Assembly (NCBI RefSeq): GCF_021462225.1
Contig: NC_061800.1
Location: 16,476,749 to 16,540,748 of the forward strand
DNA from: Girardinichthys multiradiatus
Taxonomy: Eukaryota > Chordata > Actinopteri > Cyprinodontiformes > Goodeidae
Direction of reading: 5' to 3'
Length of the DNA: 64,000 bases
The translations under genes and the position numbers were made by a program. Numbering within the stretch: the first letter of the stretch is position 1; each line of letters starts with the position of its first letter. A model generated the notes under the pieces. That model was not told the origin of the DNA. It searched no databases and was given only the letters and a program-made list of their open reading frames with translations. Below are positions 42,901-52,984 of the stretch, piece after piece.

Positions 42901-45900
42901 CAGGTCCCCCAAGGTCTGGAATCGGCCCTTCTCCACAATCTTCCTCAGGGTCCGGTCACCTCTTCTCGTTGTGCAGCGTTTTCTGCCACACTTTTTCCTT
43001 CCCACAGACTTCCCACTGAGGTGCCTTGATACAGCACTCTGGGAACAGCCTATTCGTTCAGAAATGTCTTTCTGTGTCTTACCCTCTTGCTTGAGGGTGT
43101 CAATAGTGGCCTTCTGGACAGCAGTCAGGTCGGCAGTCTTACCCATGATTGGGGTTTTGAGTGATGAACCAGGCTGGGAGTTTTAAAGGCCTCAGGAATC
43201 TTTTGCAGGTGTTTAGAGTTAACTCGTTGATTCAGATGATTAGGTTCATAGCTCGTTTAGAGACCCTTTTAATGATATGCTAATTTTGTGAGATAGGAAT
43301 TTTGGGTTTTCATGAGCTGTATGCCAAAATCATCCGTATTAAGACAATAAAAGACCTGAAATATTTCAGTTAGTGTGCAATGAATCTAAAATATATGAAT
43401 GTTAAATTTTCATCATGACATTATGGAAAATAATGAACTTTATCACAATATGCTAATATTTTGAGAAGGACCTGTATGTGTGTTAAAAGCAAATGATTAT
43501 ATAAGTTAATCCCACCATCTCAGGATTTTCTAAAATCATGCACACCTAGTCTATACTGGCTAGAGATGTGAGGATCAGAGTTTTGTGGGTTTGCTCCTTT
43601 TCCAGTTTGACTAAGACATCCTCAGGGGACATACTTTTGCAGGACTCCTACATATCAAATGACATTTCTCAGAAGAAAATGCAGTTACCTTGTAAATGGC
43701 ACTATTTAGCTTTTCTGCTTCCTCTGACATTATTTCATAACTAAAATAGCAAGCTGTTTCTCTTCCATCAGTCGCAGCTTCCACACTGCAGAGGGTTGAT
43801 ATTGGTGTAATCTGGTAGCACTTAGGTATAGTGTGTTCCCTTATCAGAAGAAGAAATCGAATATCTGACTTTAAAACCAGCAAGTCAATCCATTAGAAAC
43901 ACTCAAGCTGGTGTGATTCTAGTGAACCGACCGGCAAGAGTTTCTGGAGATTTTATTCTTGTGGTCCTGATTGATGTCTTCATGGTTTTTTAAAGATCAT
44001 TAAAAGTACACTTACCCTTTCTGCTTATCATGACTGCATATTCTGCAGTTTGTACTTAAAAATGTGTATTTTACAAAAATTAGGTGTAAAGCAGATAGCT
44101 TTGGGGCCTAAAAAACTAATAAACAGAACCCTAAGCAATGCATCATCCTCCTTTTGATCAATGTAATCTAGGCCAACCTTTGGGCTTTCAGAATTGCTGT
44201 TTGTGCTGAAATATTATTTTATATTTGTTGGATTGTGTTATCTTGGGATTTTTTATTTTTTTCAAAAAAGCAAATGTGTCTTTTTAAAGGCCTACTAGTG
44301 ACAAAGTGCCTAAATATTACATGTACATTAAATCCATAGCTGTTTATCTCTTGACTTTAAGAGGTACTTACATCAGATTTTTTTCCTCTTTGCCCCAGGT
44401 TCCCAAGTCATGCCTACTAGTATGCCTCCTCCCCGAAAGCTACCTCAGCGCCCCTGGGCTGCATCCATCCCCACAATCCTCTCCCACAATGCCTTACATG
44501 TACTTCTGCTCCCCTCACCCACTCCCTGCATGGTGCCGGGCCTGGCAGGAAGCTACCTCTGCTCGCCACTGGAGCGCTTTTTGGGTTCAGTTATAATGAG
44601 GCGGCACCTGCAGAGGATCATCCAGCAGGAGGCAAATGTGAGGGTCGCGTCAGATTATTCTGATTTATCAGTTATTTCTTGCTTTTTACATTAAGCGTAG
44701 TGTTTTGCAGTACTGTAACCGCCTGTTGCGTCATGTCTGCCTTAGTTATCGATTGTGAACTCCAACGAGCCAGGCGTGATCATGTTCAAAACGGATGTTC
44801 TTAAGTGCCGAGTGGCTCTCAACCCAAAGAACTATCAGACTCTGCAACTCAAAGTTACCCCGGAAAACGCAGGTCCCTGGTCCCAGGAGGAGCTTCAGGT
44901 GCTGGAGAGGTTCTTCGAGACCCGGGTAGGTTAAAACAGCAGTCTTTGTGATTCTTAAATCACACTCCTCCACTGTGCTTTATGCCATTAATCCATCTTC
45001 TTTTAATGTTTTCTTGTTAGGTTGCTGGTCCTCCCTTTAAATTCAACACTCTGAGTGCCTTCACCAAACTGCTAGGGGCTCCCACTAATGTTCTTAGAGA
45101 CTGTGTGCGCATCATGAAGCTTGAACTGGTGTGTAGCTTTCACTTTTGTTTGAAAGACTCCTTTTCCTTTATTAATGAAGAACATTCCCTTTTCCTTGAG
45201 CTCTTAACTGTAGAATATGTAAAAATATCAGTGTTATATTTTGCAGGAACAAAATGACAAAACTTTAGATTTTAATCATTAAATAGTAAGGCAATGTTCC
45301 TCATTGTGTTTTTTTTTTTATCTCCTCCTTGTTGGCCTTTTATTGAAAATAGAGATCATGATTTTGGGGCCAACTTCCAGTCTCCTGTTATTGTAAAGCT
45401 TTGACCTGCTAATTCTGATATCTTTTCAATAGCTATAATACAGGAAGATTTAAAAACGGCATTCAAAATACATTTTCTAGCCTTACTGCCAGTCAAACTG
45501 TGTGTGTGAGTGAGCAGGCTTTATAAAACAAGGTTTTGTTATTGTCAGACAAAGAAAACACTGTGCTTAGATTCATTAGCATTACTTCAGCATCAGTCCA
45601 GGTATTTATTCTAAAATATGTAGATCCTTACTTTAACTCTGAGATTTCCAAAAGATTTCACTGCCAACATCTTCAGATCCATCATGTTCCACAATAAACA
45701 GAAGTTGCAAGGATAAAACACAACAGCTTCAGTATTATACCTTCCTATTATCTGCTAAAAGTCTGGCTCTCACTTATTCTTTTGCAGCCTGAATGAAGAC
45801 ATGTGTTGACATCTAATTGATAATTTAGTTTCCTTTTTAAATAGCTCCTTGCATCTCTATGCTACTGATGTCAGTGAAACCGAAATTGCTAATTTAGAGG

Positions 45901-46741
45901 TTTTGTTTGACTTAGTAACAGCATCTACATCAAAGTATGTTGTAATCATTGTTACCTTGTAGCACAATGGTGCATTCAGTGATTGAAAAAAAAAAACTGG
46001 GTTTTTAAGTTTTCCACCGGCCGTTCTTTGGTCAGGGTTGATCTTGCTGAAAATCATCTAGTTCCGAGCAACAGTCGTTTTATCGGTGCTTCTCTAGTTA
46101 TGATTGACTAAAATATTTCCGTCTTGTCTAATGCCTTCTACAGTTCCCTGACCAGGCTGGACAGCTCAAGTGGAATGTCCAGTTCTGTCTCACCATCCCT
46201 CCCAGTGCTCCTCCCATTGCCCCTCCTGGGACCATAGCTGTGGTGCTCAAGGCCAAAATGCTTTTCTTTGTAAGTTGCAGTTCTCTGCTACCTCAACATG
46301 TGTTACAAACCTTTAGATATTTGGAAGATCCTGATAGTGTGTGTTTGGTCATTTTTGTCCCACAGCTGCAGCTGACCCAACGTATCCCAGTGCCCCAGGA
46401 GCCTGTGAGCATTATTGTGCCCATTGTGTATGATATGGCCACGGGCCTCACTCAGCAGGCTGATATTCCCAGACAGCACAGCTCATCGGGGGCTGCAGCG
46501 CTTTTGGTTTCCAATATCCTCAAGAGGTTTAATGAGCTGCATCCTGCTAGGCAGGGTAAGACTTGATAATAAAATGACCCTAAACTGGTATTGACTGGAT
46601 ATTCTGATTCTGACTTAATGGGAGTTGCTCTTTCTAATGCTAATACACTTTTTATTTATTTTTTTAGGTGAGTGCACCATCTTTGCATCTGTTCAAGAGC
46701 TTATGGCTGGCCTCACGCTTCCTCCCAGCACGCGACAGTAG
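25900..46741 (+). CDS. med14: med14, Mediator complex subunit 14 (complete, 29 coding exons, 1432 residues)
   Basis: MED14 (TRAP170/DRIP150) is the backbone of the nuclear Mediator complex. It ties the head, middle and tail modules together and so connects DNA-bound activators to RNA polymerase II. The rebuilt coding sequence is 4,299 nt and all 29 splice phases agree. The product is close to the human 1,454 residues and is collinear with it from MAPVQ to the end. An LxxLL nuclear-receptor box (LAELL, residues 56-60) spans the junction of exons 1 and 2. The middle is a well-conserved globular region, followed by a Pro/Ser-rich disordered stretch (exons 21-23) and a conserved C-terminal domain. 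Introns 1, 10, 12, 14, 18, 20 and 23 contain repeats. Exon coordinates are in the block entries. Confidence 0.97.
27115..27490 (-). repeat. Possible RTE-like LINE 3' end in med14 intron 1
   Basis: The plus strand holds phrases typical of the 3' end of a common fish repeat: AAATCCAGTCATAGGTTTTTGAG, a run of ACAGACAGACAAACC-type sequence, then ACATAACCTCCTTGGCGGAGG. I recognise this as a 3'-end tract seen with RTE-type LINEs in fish, but no reverse transcriptase is visible here and the orientation is uncertain. Confidence 0.4.
29653..29679. repeat. (TG)n dinucleotide repeat
   Basis: An uninterrupted GT run of about 27 bases in med14 intron 7. Confidence 0.95.
30211..30236. repeat. Alternating purine-pyrimidine tract TG/CG
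   Basis: About 26 bases of TGTGTG followed by CGCGCG and TGTGTG in med14 intron 7. Such a tract can adopt left-handed Z-DNA. Confidence 0.9.
32023..33593 (+). mobile_element. Tc1/mariner element, inactive copy (1.57 kb)
   Basis: The ends are inverted repeats: the left reads CACTGATCAAAAAAATAAAG and the right, reversed, reads CACTGCTCAAAAAAATAAAG. The element is flanked by TA on both sides (32021-32022 and 33594-33595), the Tc1/mariner target duplication. It carries one transposase frame broken by two stops. It is a different family from the two 1610-bp elements in this window. Confidence 0.92.
32316..33347 (+). pseudogene. Tc1 transposase pseudogene with two in-frame stops
   Basis: The frame starts [20 protein letters not shown] and, read through, spans 344 codons to TGA at 33345-33347. 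Codon 112 is TGA (32649-32651) and codon 308 is TAG (33237-33239). The N-terminal helix-turn-helix ([20 protein letters not shown]) and basic GGGRRR box are visible. The DD34E catalytic acids are kept: D in FTDESRF, D in LMQDQARLH, and E in [11 protein letters not shown], the last two 34 residues apart. The stops rule out a full-length product. Confidence 0.92.
34575..39404 (+). CDS. med14: med14 exons 11-20 (residues 416-947)
   Basis: Exons: 34575-34700, 34982-35060, 35797-35956, 36051-36245, 37189-37323, 37427-37503, 37586-37746, 37860-38006, 38648-38892, 39135-39404. Landmarks are [68 protein letters not shown] and [20 protein letters not shown]. For exon 19 two acceptors are possible (38620 and 38648); the second gives [14 protein letters not shown], which aligns with other MED14 proteins, while the first would add [12 protein letters not shown] residues. 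Exon 20 encodes the very conserved [20 protein letters not shown]. Confidence 0.96.
35195..35573 (+). repeat. Teleost interspersed repeat (L2/SINE-like) plus (GT)n tail in med14 intron 12
   Basis: The stretch starts with CAGT units, then TCATTTTCTACCGCTTATTCC and GGTGCCTATCTCCAGCAGTC, and later GGACTGTGGGAGGAAGC. These phrases belong to a very abundant fish repeat. A GT dinucleotide run at 35550-35573 closes it. A related piece lies inverted at 57436-57575, which supports the repeat call. I am not certain of the class. Confidence 0.7.
36500..37145. repeat. Decayed DNA-transposon-like repeat, copy in med14 intron 14
   Basis: Interior phrase GAAGATCAAGGAACGCAGCAGACATGTC-like near 36565, and near 37040 the terminal phrase TTGTTGGTCTATCACAAAAATCC with GTGGTTGTAATGTGACA and an ending TGCACTGTA. 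Similar words recur at 39.7-40.3 kb, 51.2-51.7 kb and 55.25/57.6 kb. I treat these as old copies of one family of unclear superfamily. Confidence 0.5.
38083..38385. repeat. Degenerate CATC/TCCA-type satellite in med14 intron 18
   Basis: About 300 bases of irregular CCATC, TCCATC and GTCCATC units with many substitutions, an old relative of the perfect satellite at 14.2 kb. Confidence 0.75.
39660..40330. repeat. Decayed DNA-transposon-like repeat, copy in med14 intron 20
   Basis: Shares interior words with the 36.5-kb copy (GAACAAACAGCATGATG, CAGCAGACAAGTCAGGGA, GTTTAAAGCAAGGTTAAG) and ends near GGCAACACTTTTGCAGGACA. The phrase GTGGCAGTATCATGCTGTGGG near 40134 resembles a worn transposase segment. 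No intact frame. Confidence 0.5.
40402..46741 (+). CDS. med14: med14 exons 21-29 (residues 948-1432)
   Basis: Exons: 40402-40642, 41059-41181, 41378-41554, 44399-44637, 44746-44925, 45021-45128, 46144-46269, 46366-46555, 46668-46741. Exons 21-23 encode a Pro/Ser/Gly-rich disordered tail segment ([31 protein letters not shown]). Exons 24-29 encode the folded C-terminal region, with [56 protein letters not shown] and [15 protein letters not shown], ending at TAG 46739-46741 after PPSTRQ. A complete Tc1 element sits antisense in intron 23, between exons at 41554 and 44399. Confidence 0.96.
41865..43474 (-). mobile_element. Intact Tc1/mariner element, copy 1 (1610 bp)
   Basis: The element begins CAGGTCCTTCTCAAAATATT and ends with the inverse, flanked by TA at 41863-41864 and 43475-43476. 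The terminal inverted repeats are about 200 bp each (41865-42064 and 43275-43474) and nearly perfect. Within each arm a TTAGCATAT-containing motif occurs near the tip and again at the inner end, an IR/DR arrangement as in Sleeping Beauty-type elements. The transposase frame is intact. It lies antisense in med14 intron 23. Copy 2 at 55571-57180 has the same length and is inverted. Confidence 0.97.
42142..43146 (-). CDS. Tc1 transposase, 334 residues, copy 1 (intact frame)
   Basis: This cut-and-paste transposase would bind the element's ends, excise it and insert it at TA. Residues 1-110 hold a paired-like DNA-binding domain with helix-turn-helix [18 protein letters not shown] and a basic GRKRCTTRR hook (about 54-62). 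The DDE domain has D148 (LFSDESKF), D238 (FQHDLAPAH) and E273 ([12 protein letters not shown]), the last two 34 residues apart, so DD34E. It uses one exon with no stop. Compared with copy 2 it has R50, I91, C126, G157, I172, P173, A190, R218 and K246. A190 replaces the glycine of the usual VWG motif, and C126 replaces an arginine, so this copy may be weakened. Confidence 0.97.
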   Translation of the reverse strand: MGKTADLTAVQKATIDTLKQEGKTQKDISERIGCSQSAVSRHLSGKSVGRKKCGRKRCTTRRGDRTLRKIVEKGRFQTLGDLRKQWTESGIETSRATVHRRVQEMGYRCRIPQVKPLLNQKQRQKCLTWATEKQHWTVAQWSKVLFSDESKFCMSFGNQGARVWRKTGEKEIPKCQKSSVKYPQSVMVWAAVSAAGVGPLCFIKGRVNAASYQEILERFMLPSAEKLYGDEDFIFQHDLAPAHSAKTTGKWFTDHGITVLNWPANSPDLNPIENLWDIVKRTLRDSRPNTLDELKAAIEASWASIRPQQCHRLIASMPRRIEAVISAKGFPTKY

Positions 46742-47375
46742 AAATGAACTAACTCTCAGAGCCTGTGCTGAAAGCAAACTGGAGTCGCCTTAGCTCAAGG
46801 ATGGGGCAGACCAGAGCGGACAAGACAACAGTCCAGCATGCCATTTCTCTTCAGCTAAAAACTTTGACTTGATTACTATCAAAAGGCTAAAACATCAACG
46901 GGTCTTCAGTTTGGCTTTGCTTTCAGGGTGGGTCTTGGAAAGAGGTAAATGTTGAATGCAAAAAGAAAATTGTAAATGTATTATTTTTGTCCTCCAGGCA
47001 CTTGTAAACAAAATTATCTATTGAAAATTAAGATTGTTTACAAAATATGTACATTGTTGTAAATTTGCTTGTCAGAAAAAAACCAGGTAAGATAGATCAT
47101 TGCGAGAATGTTTTTTTTTTTTTTTTGGCGTCTGGTTGATGTTACTGTAGTATCGGGATAGATTCCTTAGCACACTATTTAATGACCTTCCTGCCTTTAT
47201 TTTGTCAGTATCTCTGCTTTTTTATTTGAAATCTTCATTTTCTATACTCTAAAACTGTGATAAACTTTATAAGCCAGTTGTATTTTACTAAGACCCGTTT
47301 TGAGTCCTGATTGAAGGATTTTGGGACATTCTGTCTGACTTTGCTATTTAATAAAGCCCCAAGTTTGTTTGTGCT
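46742..47375 (+). terminator. med14: med14 3' UTR and poly(A) signal
   Basis: After the TAG the sequence has no further coding similarity. A canonical AATAAA lies at 47350-47355, followed about 15-25 bases on by a GT-rich run (AGTTTGTTTGTGCTTTG), the usual downstream element. The predicted cleavage is near 47370, giving a 3' UTR of about 630 bases. Confidence 0.75.
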
Positions 47376-48127
47376 TTGAGGATCTTCCATTTGGTGTGGA
47401 CTATTGAATACTTTCTCTTCTCAGAGTGGACGTGTTTCTCCTTCTTACATTGAAGTAAGTCAGAGCTGACATTTAGAAAGATATGTTAACATTTATGATC
47501 CCTGTCTAAGGCTGAGCCCAGCCACCCTACAGAGGAAGCTAATTTCTGTTGTACCCCAGGATCTCGTTCCTTCGGTTTGGATCTATAGCTCATCACCATA
47601 GTTGAGGGTGGATAAACCTCCAAATTACTACATAATAAAAAATAAATTGGTCTAATCATGATTTTTTTTTTTAAGTATCCAGACCCTGCAAATCAGTTTA
47701 CAAATCTTACAACAGCGCTGAGTTGTGTTACAAATAAGATTATCTGCTTTTTATGATCACTAACAAATTTAAGAAAACGTGAGGCACAGTTTTAAGTCTT
47801 TCAATTTCAATATGTGGTTGTCAATATTTAAATTTATGTCAAGTATCTTTCAAATATAATTTAATATTTCCCCTTTAAAAATAACAGATTTCAGATTACA
47901 CTGGAGGGGTAGGTTGTAAATACTGGTTTGACCTGTAGGAAATGGCTCTACTTTAAAAATACTATCCAGTGGTGTATTTTTTCCTCTCCCAATAACAATA
48001 GCATACAACAATAGTATACTTGGGTTGTGAAGTATAAATTTCCACTGCTGGATTTCACAAAATACAATGTCTTCTAAGAATACTAAAGAAAAAAAAAGCT
48101 AATTAGGGTTCATGTGAAGCAAGAATA

Positions 48128-48157
48128 GCCACATTGGTTATTAATAACCAATGTGGC
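48128..48157. repeat. Perfect 30-bp palindrome
   Basis: The 15-base arm GCCACATTGGTTATT is followed with no spacer by its exact reverse complement. It contains ATTGG and CCAAT on both strands. It lies 0.8 kb downstream of the med14 poly(A) signal. Its function is unknown. Confidence 0.95.
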
Positions 48158-48359
48158 AGACCAGGGGTTTGAATCATACTTTTACTGAGATGACCTGTTT
48201 TTGGCTCATTTTAACTCCGTCTGGTAATCCTTTTTGGCAGAAGTACTAAGTGAAACATAGCTGGTACTTGAAAAATCACCATAAATAAAAGTGAACCAAC
48301 ATCAGAACTGATGATTCCCTAAATCTTCGCTAACTGAAAATTTCATATTGGAGCTCAAG

Positions 48360-48990
48360 CAACTTCTGTTCTGTGTCTAACCACTGTTCTACCAGAATGT
48401 GGGAAATTTACTCTTATCTGAAAAGATGGCTGGACCCCTGAACAACAGTCCAGGTCTCCTTAGCCCAGGTAAGGTGGTTCTGATGTTGTCTCTGAAGGAA
48501 CGCCACAGGTGTAGCCCATGTCCTGAATACATCTGTGTTTGGTGGCTCTTGAAGTATCAACTCTAACTGCATTTCACGCCTTGTAAATGTCCCATAAACT
48601 CTTGAATAGGCTTTGTATGTTTATCCCTGTTTTTCGTGCACCTTTTTCAACAAGGCTTTTACCTTCCACTAAACTTTTCATTAACATGCTTGGAACAGAA
48701 CTCTGTGAACAGCTAGTTTCTTTAATAATCTTTTTTGGGTCACTGTCCTTGAGGAAGATGCCAAAGACAGTCTGCTGGGCAACTGTCAAATCAGCAGTCT
48801 CCCCTGTGATTGGGTTGGCCATAACAACTTTTAAATTATTTTTTATTGTTCGTATGTAATAGTCAAATTTTCAACGGAGCTGAATTTTGTGTTTTTCTTA
48901 ACTGCGAAGCATTGTGAGTTTCTCTCGTTTAATTAAATTACTGAAATAAACTTTTTGATGATATTCTAGTTTATTGAGATGCACCTGTGA
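48360..48990 (-). pseudogene. Decayed Tc1-like transposase fragment between med14 and the next gene
   Basis: A minus-strand frame (48822 to 48574) contains GETADLTVAQQTVFGIFLKD and SCSQSSVPSML, clear decayed counterparts of the N-terminus of the intact transposases here ([30 protein letters not shown]). Frameshifts break the rest; upstream plus-strand text at 48430-48540 matches the region before the DDE domain. A terminus-like GATATTCTAGTTTATTGAGATGCACCTGT is at about 48960-48988. No working product is possible. Confidence 0.8.
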
Positions 48991-49466
48991 ACCTTAATGT
49001 TTCATCCTGACCAAGTGATGCTGTGATCCTCCACCTTAAGGCATGACATCATTGAAGCATCTCCCTAGTCTGTGTGGGGGTGGCGGGCCGTTCAGTAAAG
49101 CAGACGCTGAATGCATGGCTGTGGTAGAAGGCGTCTGCATTTAATCGTCGTTTTGTTTTGCTTCAGTCTATTTGAAACCACATGGAAACACCAGGAATAG
49201 AGGATGTTTCGCTACGCCACGACGTTTAGTCGTCGTCATCTGCGAGAAAACGACGAGTGTCTGCATGAACCACCGGCGTTCATTTATCCGCCCAAGCCTT
49301 TGGCACTCGAACGCACCATCCGCTGTGGATACTGCCGGTGTGAAGATGCGTTAAAATTAAAATAAAGAGTCGTCTGCTGCCCTGCGTTGCTCGTACAAGG
49401 CGCCTCTTATGGCTTTTATCAACAGGACGACATAAGAACCCTCAACACACCACAGCCCGGGTAGAT

Positions 49467-52399
49467 ATGGCAGTCAGCATAACGGAGCCGCTCTGTCAGC
49501 CCTGCATCTATCATGAAGACTTTAAAGGTAAGACTCATATTTGAATTGAGGGTAATTTCGTGGAACAATTATAGTTATGTGTGGTAGAACTTCGTCCTGC
49601 GGGCTTTGTCTGCGTCCCAAAAACTGACCACTCCCCTCCTGTCATATCAAACAGCCCATAGAGGACTGATGCATGCGCCCCAGACTGGTGGTGGCAACTC
49701 TGTGTGCAGCTTTGTATTGACTGGGTGGTAGATGGTTAAAAAAAACAACAACAAAAAAACAAGGTGGTGATGTGATGTGGTTTGGTGTGGTCAGTGGAGC
49801 TACAGATGAGACGACCTCTGATTCCTATCCAACTGAGTCCTGAGCAGGTGGGGCTTGAGATGCTGTGTCTCTGTGGACAACTGGACCTCCTCATCAGGGC
49901 GCAGACGCAACAGGTAGGCTGACCCCTGACCTCTTAATGCGCAAAGGACATCACATCTTAAAAGGGCAAACAGTTCTCCTAAAATGGCAGGTTTTTATTA
50001 AGTAAGCTAAAAGGTTGTCCATGATGAAACTGTTAAAATGGGAAACAGATCGTGAGGAAAACTGTAAGAAAAAGCGTACAATAACCTAAGTATTTATGTG
50101 CAAACACCCTTAAATTAATATTTTGTTGGACCACCTTTGTCTCCCATGTCTTCGCAATCTTTCTCCACTCTAGCTGGCAAAGGTTCTCCAAATAATAAAT
50201 GTCACATCAGGGGTGGAATAGGTTTGACATTTACCATAGTCAATGTTTTTACATTACAAAAACCGTGGCACTTTAGTAGCAAGGTGTACACTGTTGAGGC
50301 TGTGAATCTCTTCCAAGGTCTTCTAAAAGTCTTTCAGTGTTTGTGGACATTGGCAACAACTTTTGCACATAAAGTCAGAAAAACATTTTTAATCATGGTT
50401 CATATAGAATAAACTGGATTTACATCTGCTTTTCTAACTCATCAAACTGTTTTTCAAGCCTATTTTATTTAACCTGTGAATTGTATTCATCTTGCAGTTC
50501 CAGGAGCAGTTAGGACAAGGCTGTAGTCCAGAGGAGTCAGACACATTTCAGACTCAAGGTATGATGCCAACAAACTTCAAGGATGATTTTAGCTTTGTTA
50601 AACTCTGCGTATTTAATTTTTGTTCTCTATTCTGTTAGGATCAGAGATTCTTGACCAAATGCTGCAGTGCCTTGAACATCTACCAAAGCCTATGCCACAG
50701 CTAGAGGTATTACACCTAACAGTATTACCCTACTAAAATAGGAAACGTTTTTTCATTTATTTTATTTGTCCTGGCACACATTTTCTCAGGACTACCTTGA
50801 CATGGTGGGTCTGTCGGCCATGTTTCCTCGCGTTGAGGTCTTCCTTATTCAAGGCAGTCCTGTTGACATGCTGGACCGGCCGCTGATGGATGGTGAGAAA
50901 TCCAGCTGAGAAAGCTTAAATTATTCCTAACCAAGTGACATTATCTGTTACTACCATAAACATAGGTGGGTTATTATTATGACCTTAATACAGTGTCTAA
51001 ACATGTCATTATACGTGACCCATTTGTGCCAGTTGTGTTTCTTACTTTGCTTGATAGCCGTGCATGAAGATTTGAAATCAAAACGCGAGCTTGTCTCTGT
51101 TGTCTTTTAATATTTTTTATAAATACAACTACCCTAACATTTAGAATTGGCTTTCGTATTCTGTCCCAATACAACCACAAGTAAAATATATTTTATTTGG
51201 ATTTTATGTGAAAGACCAACATATAGTTGTAAAGGGGAAGGACAATGATCTATGTTATATATGGTGACACATGTTGGTGGCAGCATGGTTCTGTGGGAAT
51301 GCTTGTCTTCATCTGCTTAATGTAGGGTAATAATTAAAGAAAATCTGTAAGAGGCTACAAAAGAGTTCAAAGTGGTACAGAGATTCACCTTCCAGCAGGA
51401 CAACAACCTTGAATATCCAGACAGAGCTGCAATGGAATAGTTCAGATTAAAGCATTTTGATCTTCTAAAATGGTGCTGTCAATGTCTGGAACTATACCCA
51501 ATTGTGAATTTGTGTCAAGTTTTGAAAACTAACGTTTTCATATGCTCTCTATCCAAATTCTGTAATCCAGAATGGGCACAATTTACAGTTCAGAAATGTT
51601 AAACATTTCTGAATCACAAATTTCTATTTTTGTTAGCAAAAATCACGTATCATTTTTCAACTACCTCACAATCAAGCGCTACTTTGTGTTGGTCTGTCAT
51701 AGAGAATCCCAACAAAAAACATGGAAGGTTTTGGTTGCAACATTACAAAATGCTAAAAAGTTTTGCATACCGCTTCCTGTTGCGCCCTGCTGCCGGCACC
51801 AATCTTCATTTTTGTCCCTGTTACAGAATACTCCTTCCATGTCGCCAAACTGAACCAGCTGCTGGTACTGAGCCAGCAGCTGGAGGATGACATCAGACAC
51901 CTGGGTAGTCATAAATACATAGCTCACCAGCTCTCTGTTATATATGTAAGACGAGTGAAACTGCCTTCTGCTTTCTTTTGATTAATTCTTTTCAGTCTTC
52001 TAAACTGTTGTGCTTGTTCCTTAACGTCTCTGTTTTATTTCTTTTTTGAAGCACGTCATCAGTTCTTTCAGGGGAATCCAGGTCTTTTCAGAAATAAAGA
52101 AGTCTATTGAGACCAACTTCAAACAGATGAAGCAATCTCTGGTGGTGGAGGAAGGCTGCAGGCATGAGCCTCAGCTGACGGCTCATTACATCAGCTGGTG
52201 AGTAGAAGCCTTTGGGTTGAGTGGAGATTATGATGATGATTAATCCAGTGACAATCTGATTAAGGGGCCATGTTCTGTTCCCTCTTGTAGGATATTAGAA
52301 ACAACTCAAAGCCTAACATCGCTGGTTCTGTCACTGCCAGAGGAGCTGAAGGAGGACCTTCATCAGGCCTTCACCTTTGTGTCTCAGTTCTTGTCCTGA
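49467..52399 (+). CDS. Unrecognised 261-residue protein, complete 8-exon gene
   Basis: Exons: 49467-49527, 49795-49913, 50498-50558, 50639-50706, 50790-50892, 51827-51945, 52052-52197, 52291-52399. They total 786 nt with consistent phases and canonical GT-AG borders. The start at 49467 has a strong context (G at -3 and +4); the stop is TGA 52397-52399. The product begins MAVSITEPLCQPCIYHEDF and continues with leucine- and glutamine-rich amphipathic helices, such as LEMLCLCGQLDLLIRAQTQQ, FHVAKLNQLLVLSQQLEDDI and FSEIKKSIETNFKQMKQSL. I see no signal peptide, membrane segment, zinc site or catalytic motif. It looks like an all-helical, possibly coiled-coil subunit of a larger complex. I cannot name it. 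Intron 5 contains decayed repeat sequence. Confidence 0.88.
51181..51760. repeat. Decayed transposon-like repeat in intron 5 of the unrecognised gene
   Basis: Contains GTGAAAGACCAACATATAG, TGTTGGTGGCAGCATGGTTC and TTGGTCTGTCATAGAGAATCCC, words shared with the repeats at 36.5-37.1 and 39.7-40.3 kb. No intact frame. Ends are not defined. Confidence 0.5.
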
Positions 52400-52984
52400 A
52401 CCTGAATCATTCCAGCAAACATCCCAGGATCTCAAGTTAGGATCCTGCTACTAAATGTCCTGAACTTTGACTGACTCTAAAAAGGTGCTAAGCCGTTCGA
52501 TTCAACTCAATGAGCTGTGATAAATGAGCTGGGTAGCCTAGTTAATTTGCAGATAATGTCAAGTTTTTGTTATTTTGTCATTCTAAGCTTGGCTTTTGGT
52601 GGTACTTATGTTGAGTTGGTTGTTTGGGACTGAATGACCACTTCATGAAGCCCTCCTTTCACTACTGTCATTACAATTGTTTTAATAACGTGAAAAAGTA
52701 AAACTGGATAAAAATGGTGTGGTGTTTGCTCTGTTATGACAGGACAACCAGATGTAATTGGATTACAATTAACCGAACAAGCTTCCTTTACTCACTCGAT
52801 AAACATATGTAAAAAGGGTATATAATTCTGGAATAGCTGTTTCATCAAATTAAATACTCTATCTGTGTCTTATCATCACACATAACCATGTTTTTCATTG
52901 ATTGACGGAAAACCAGACTAAGCTTTTCCTGGTTTCGGTTGGTTATGATTACCAAAATAATTTCTTTAGACTAGCAGGGTAATT

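Noticed and set aside
42742..43186. Antisense frames of 95 and 109 codons over the intact transposases (also at 55859-56303)
   Set aside because: Appear in both copies only because the transposase is copied; no independent signal.
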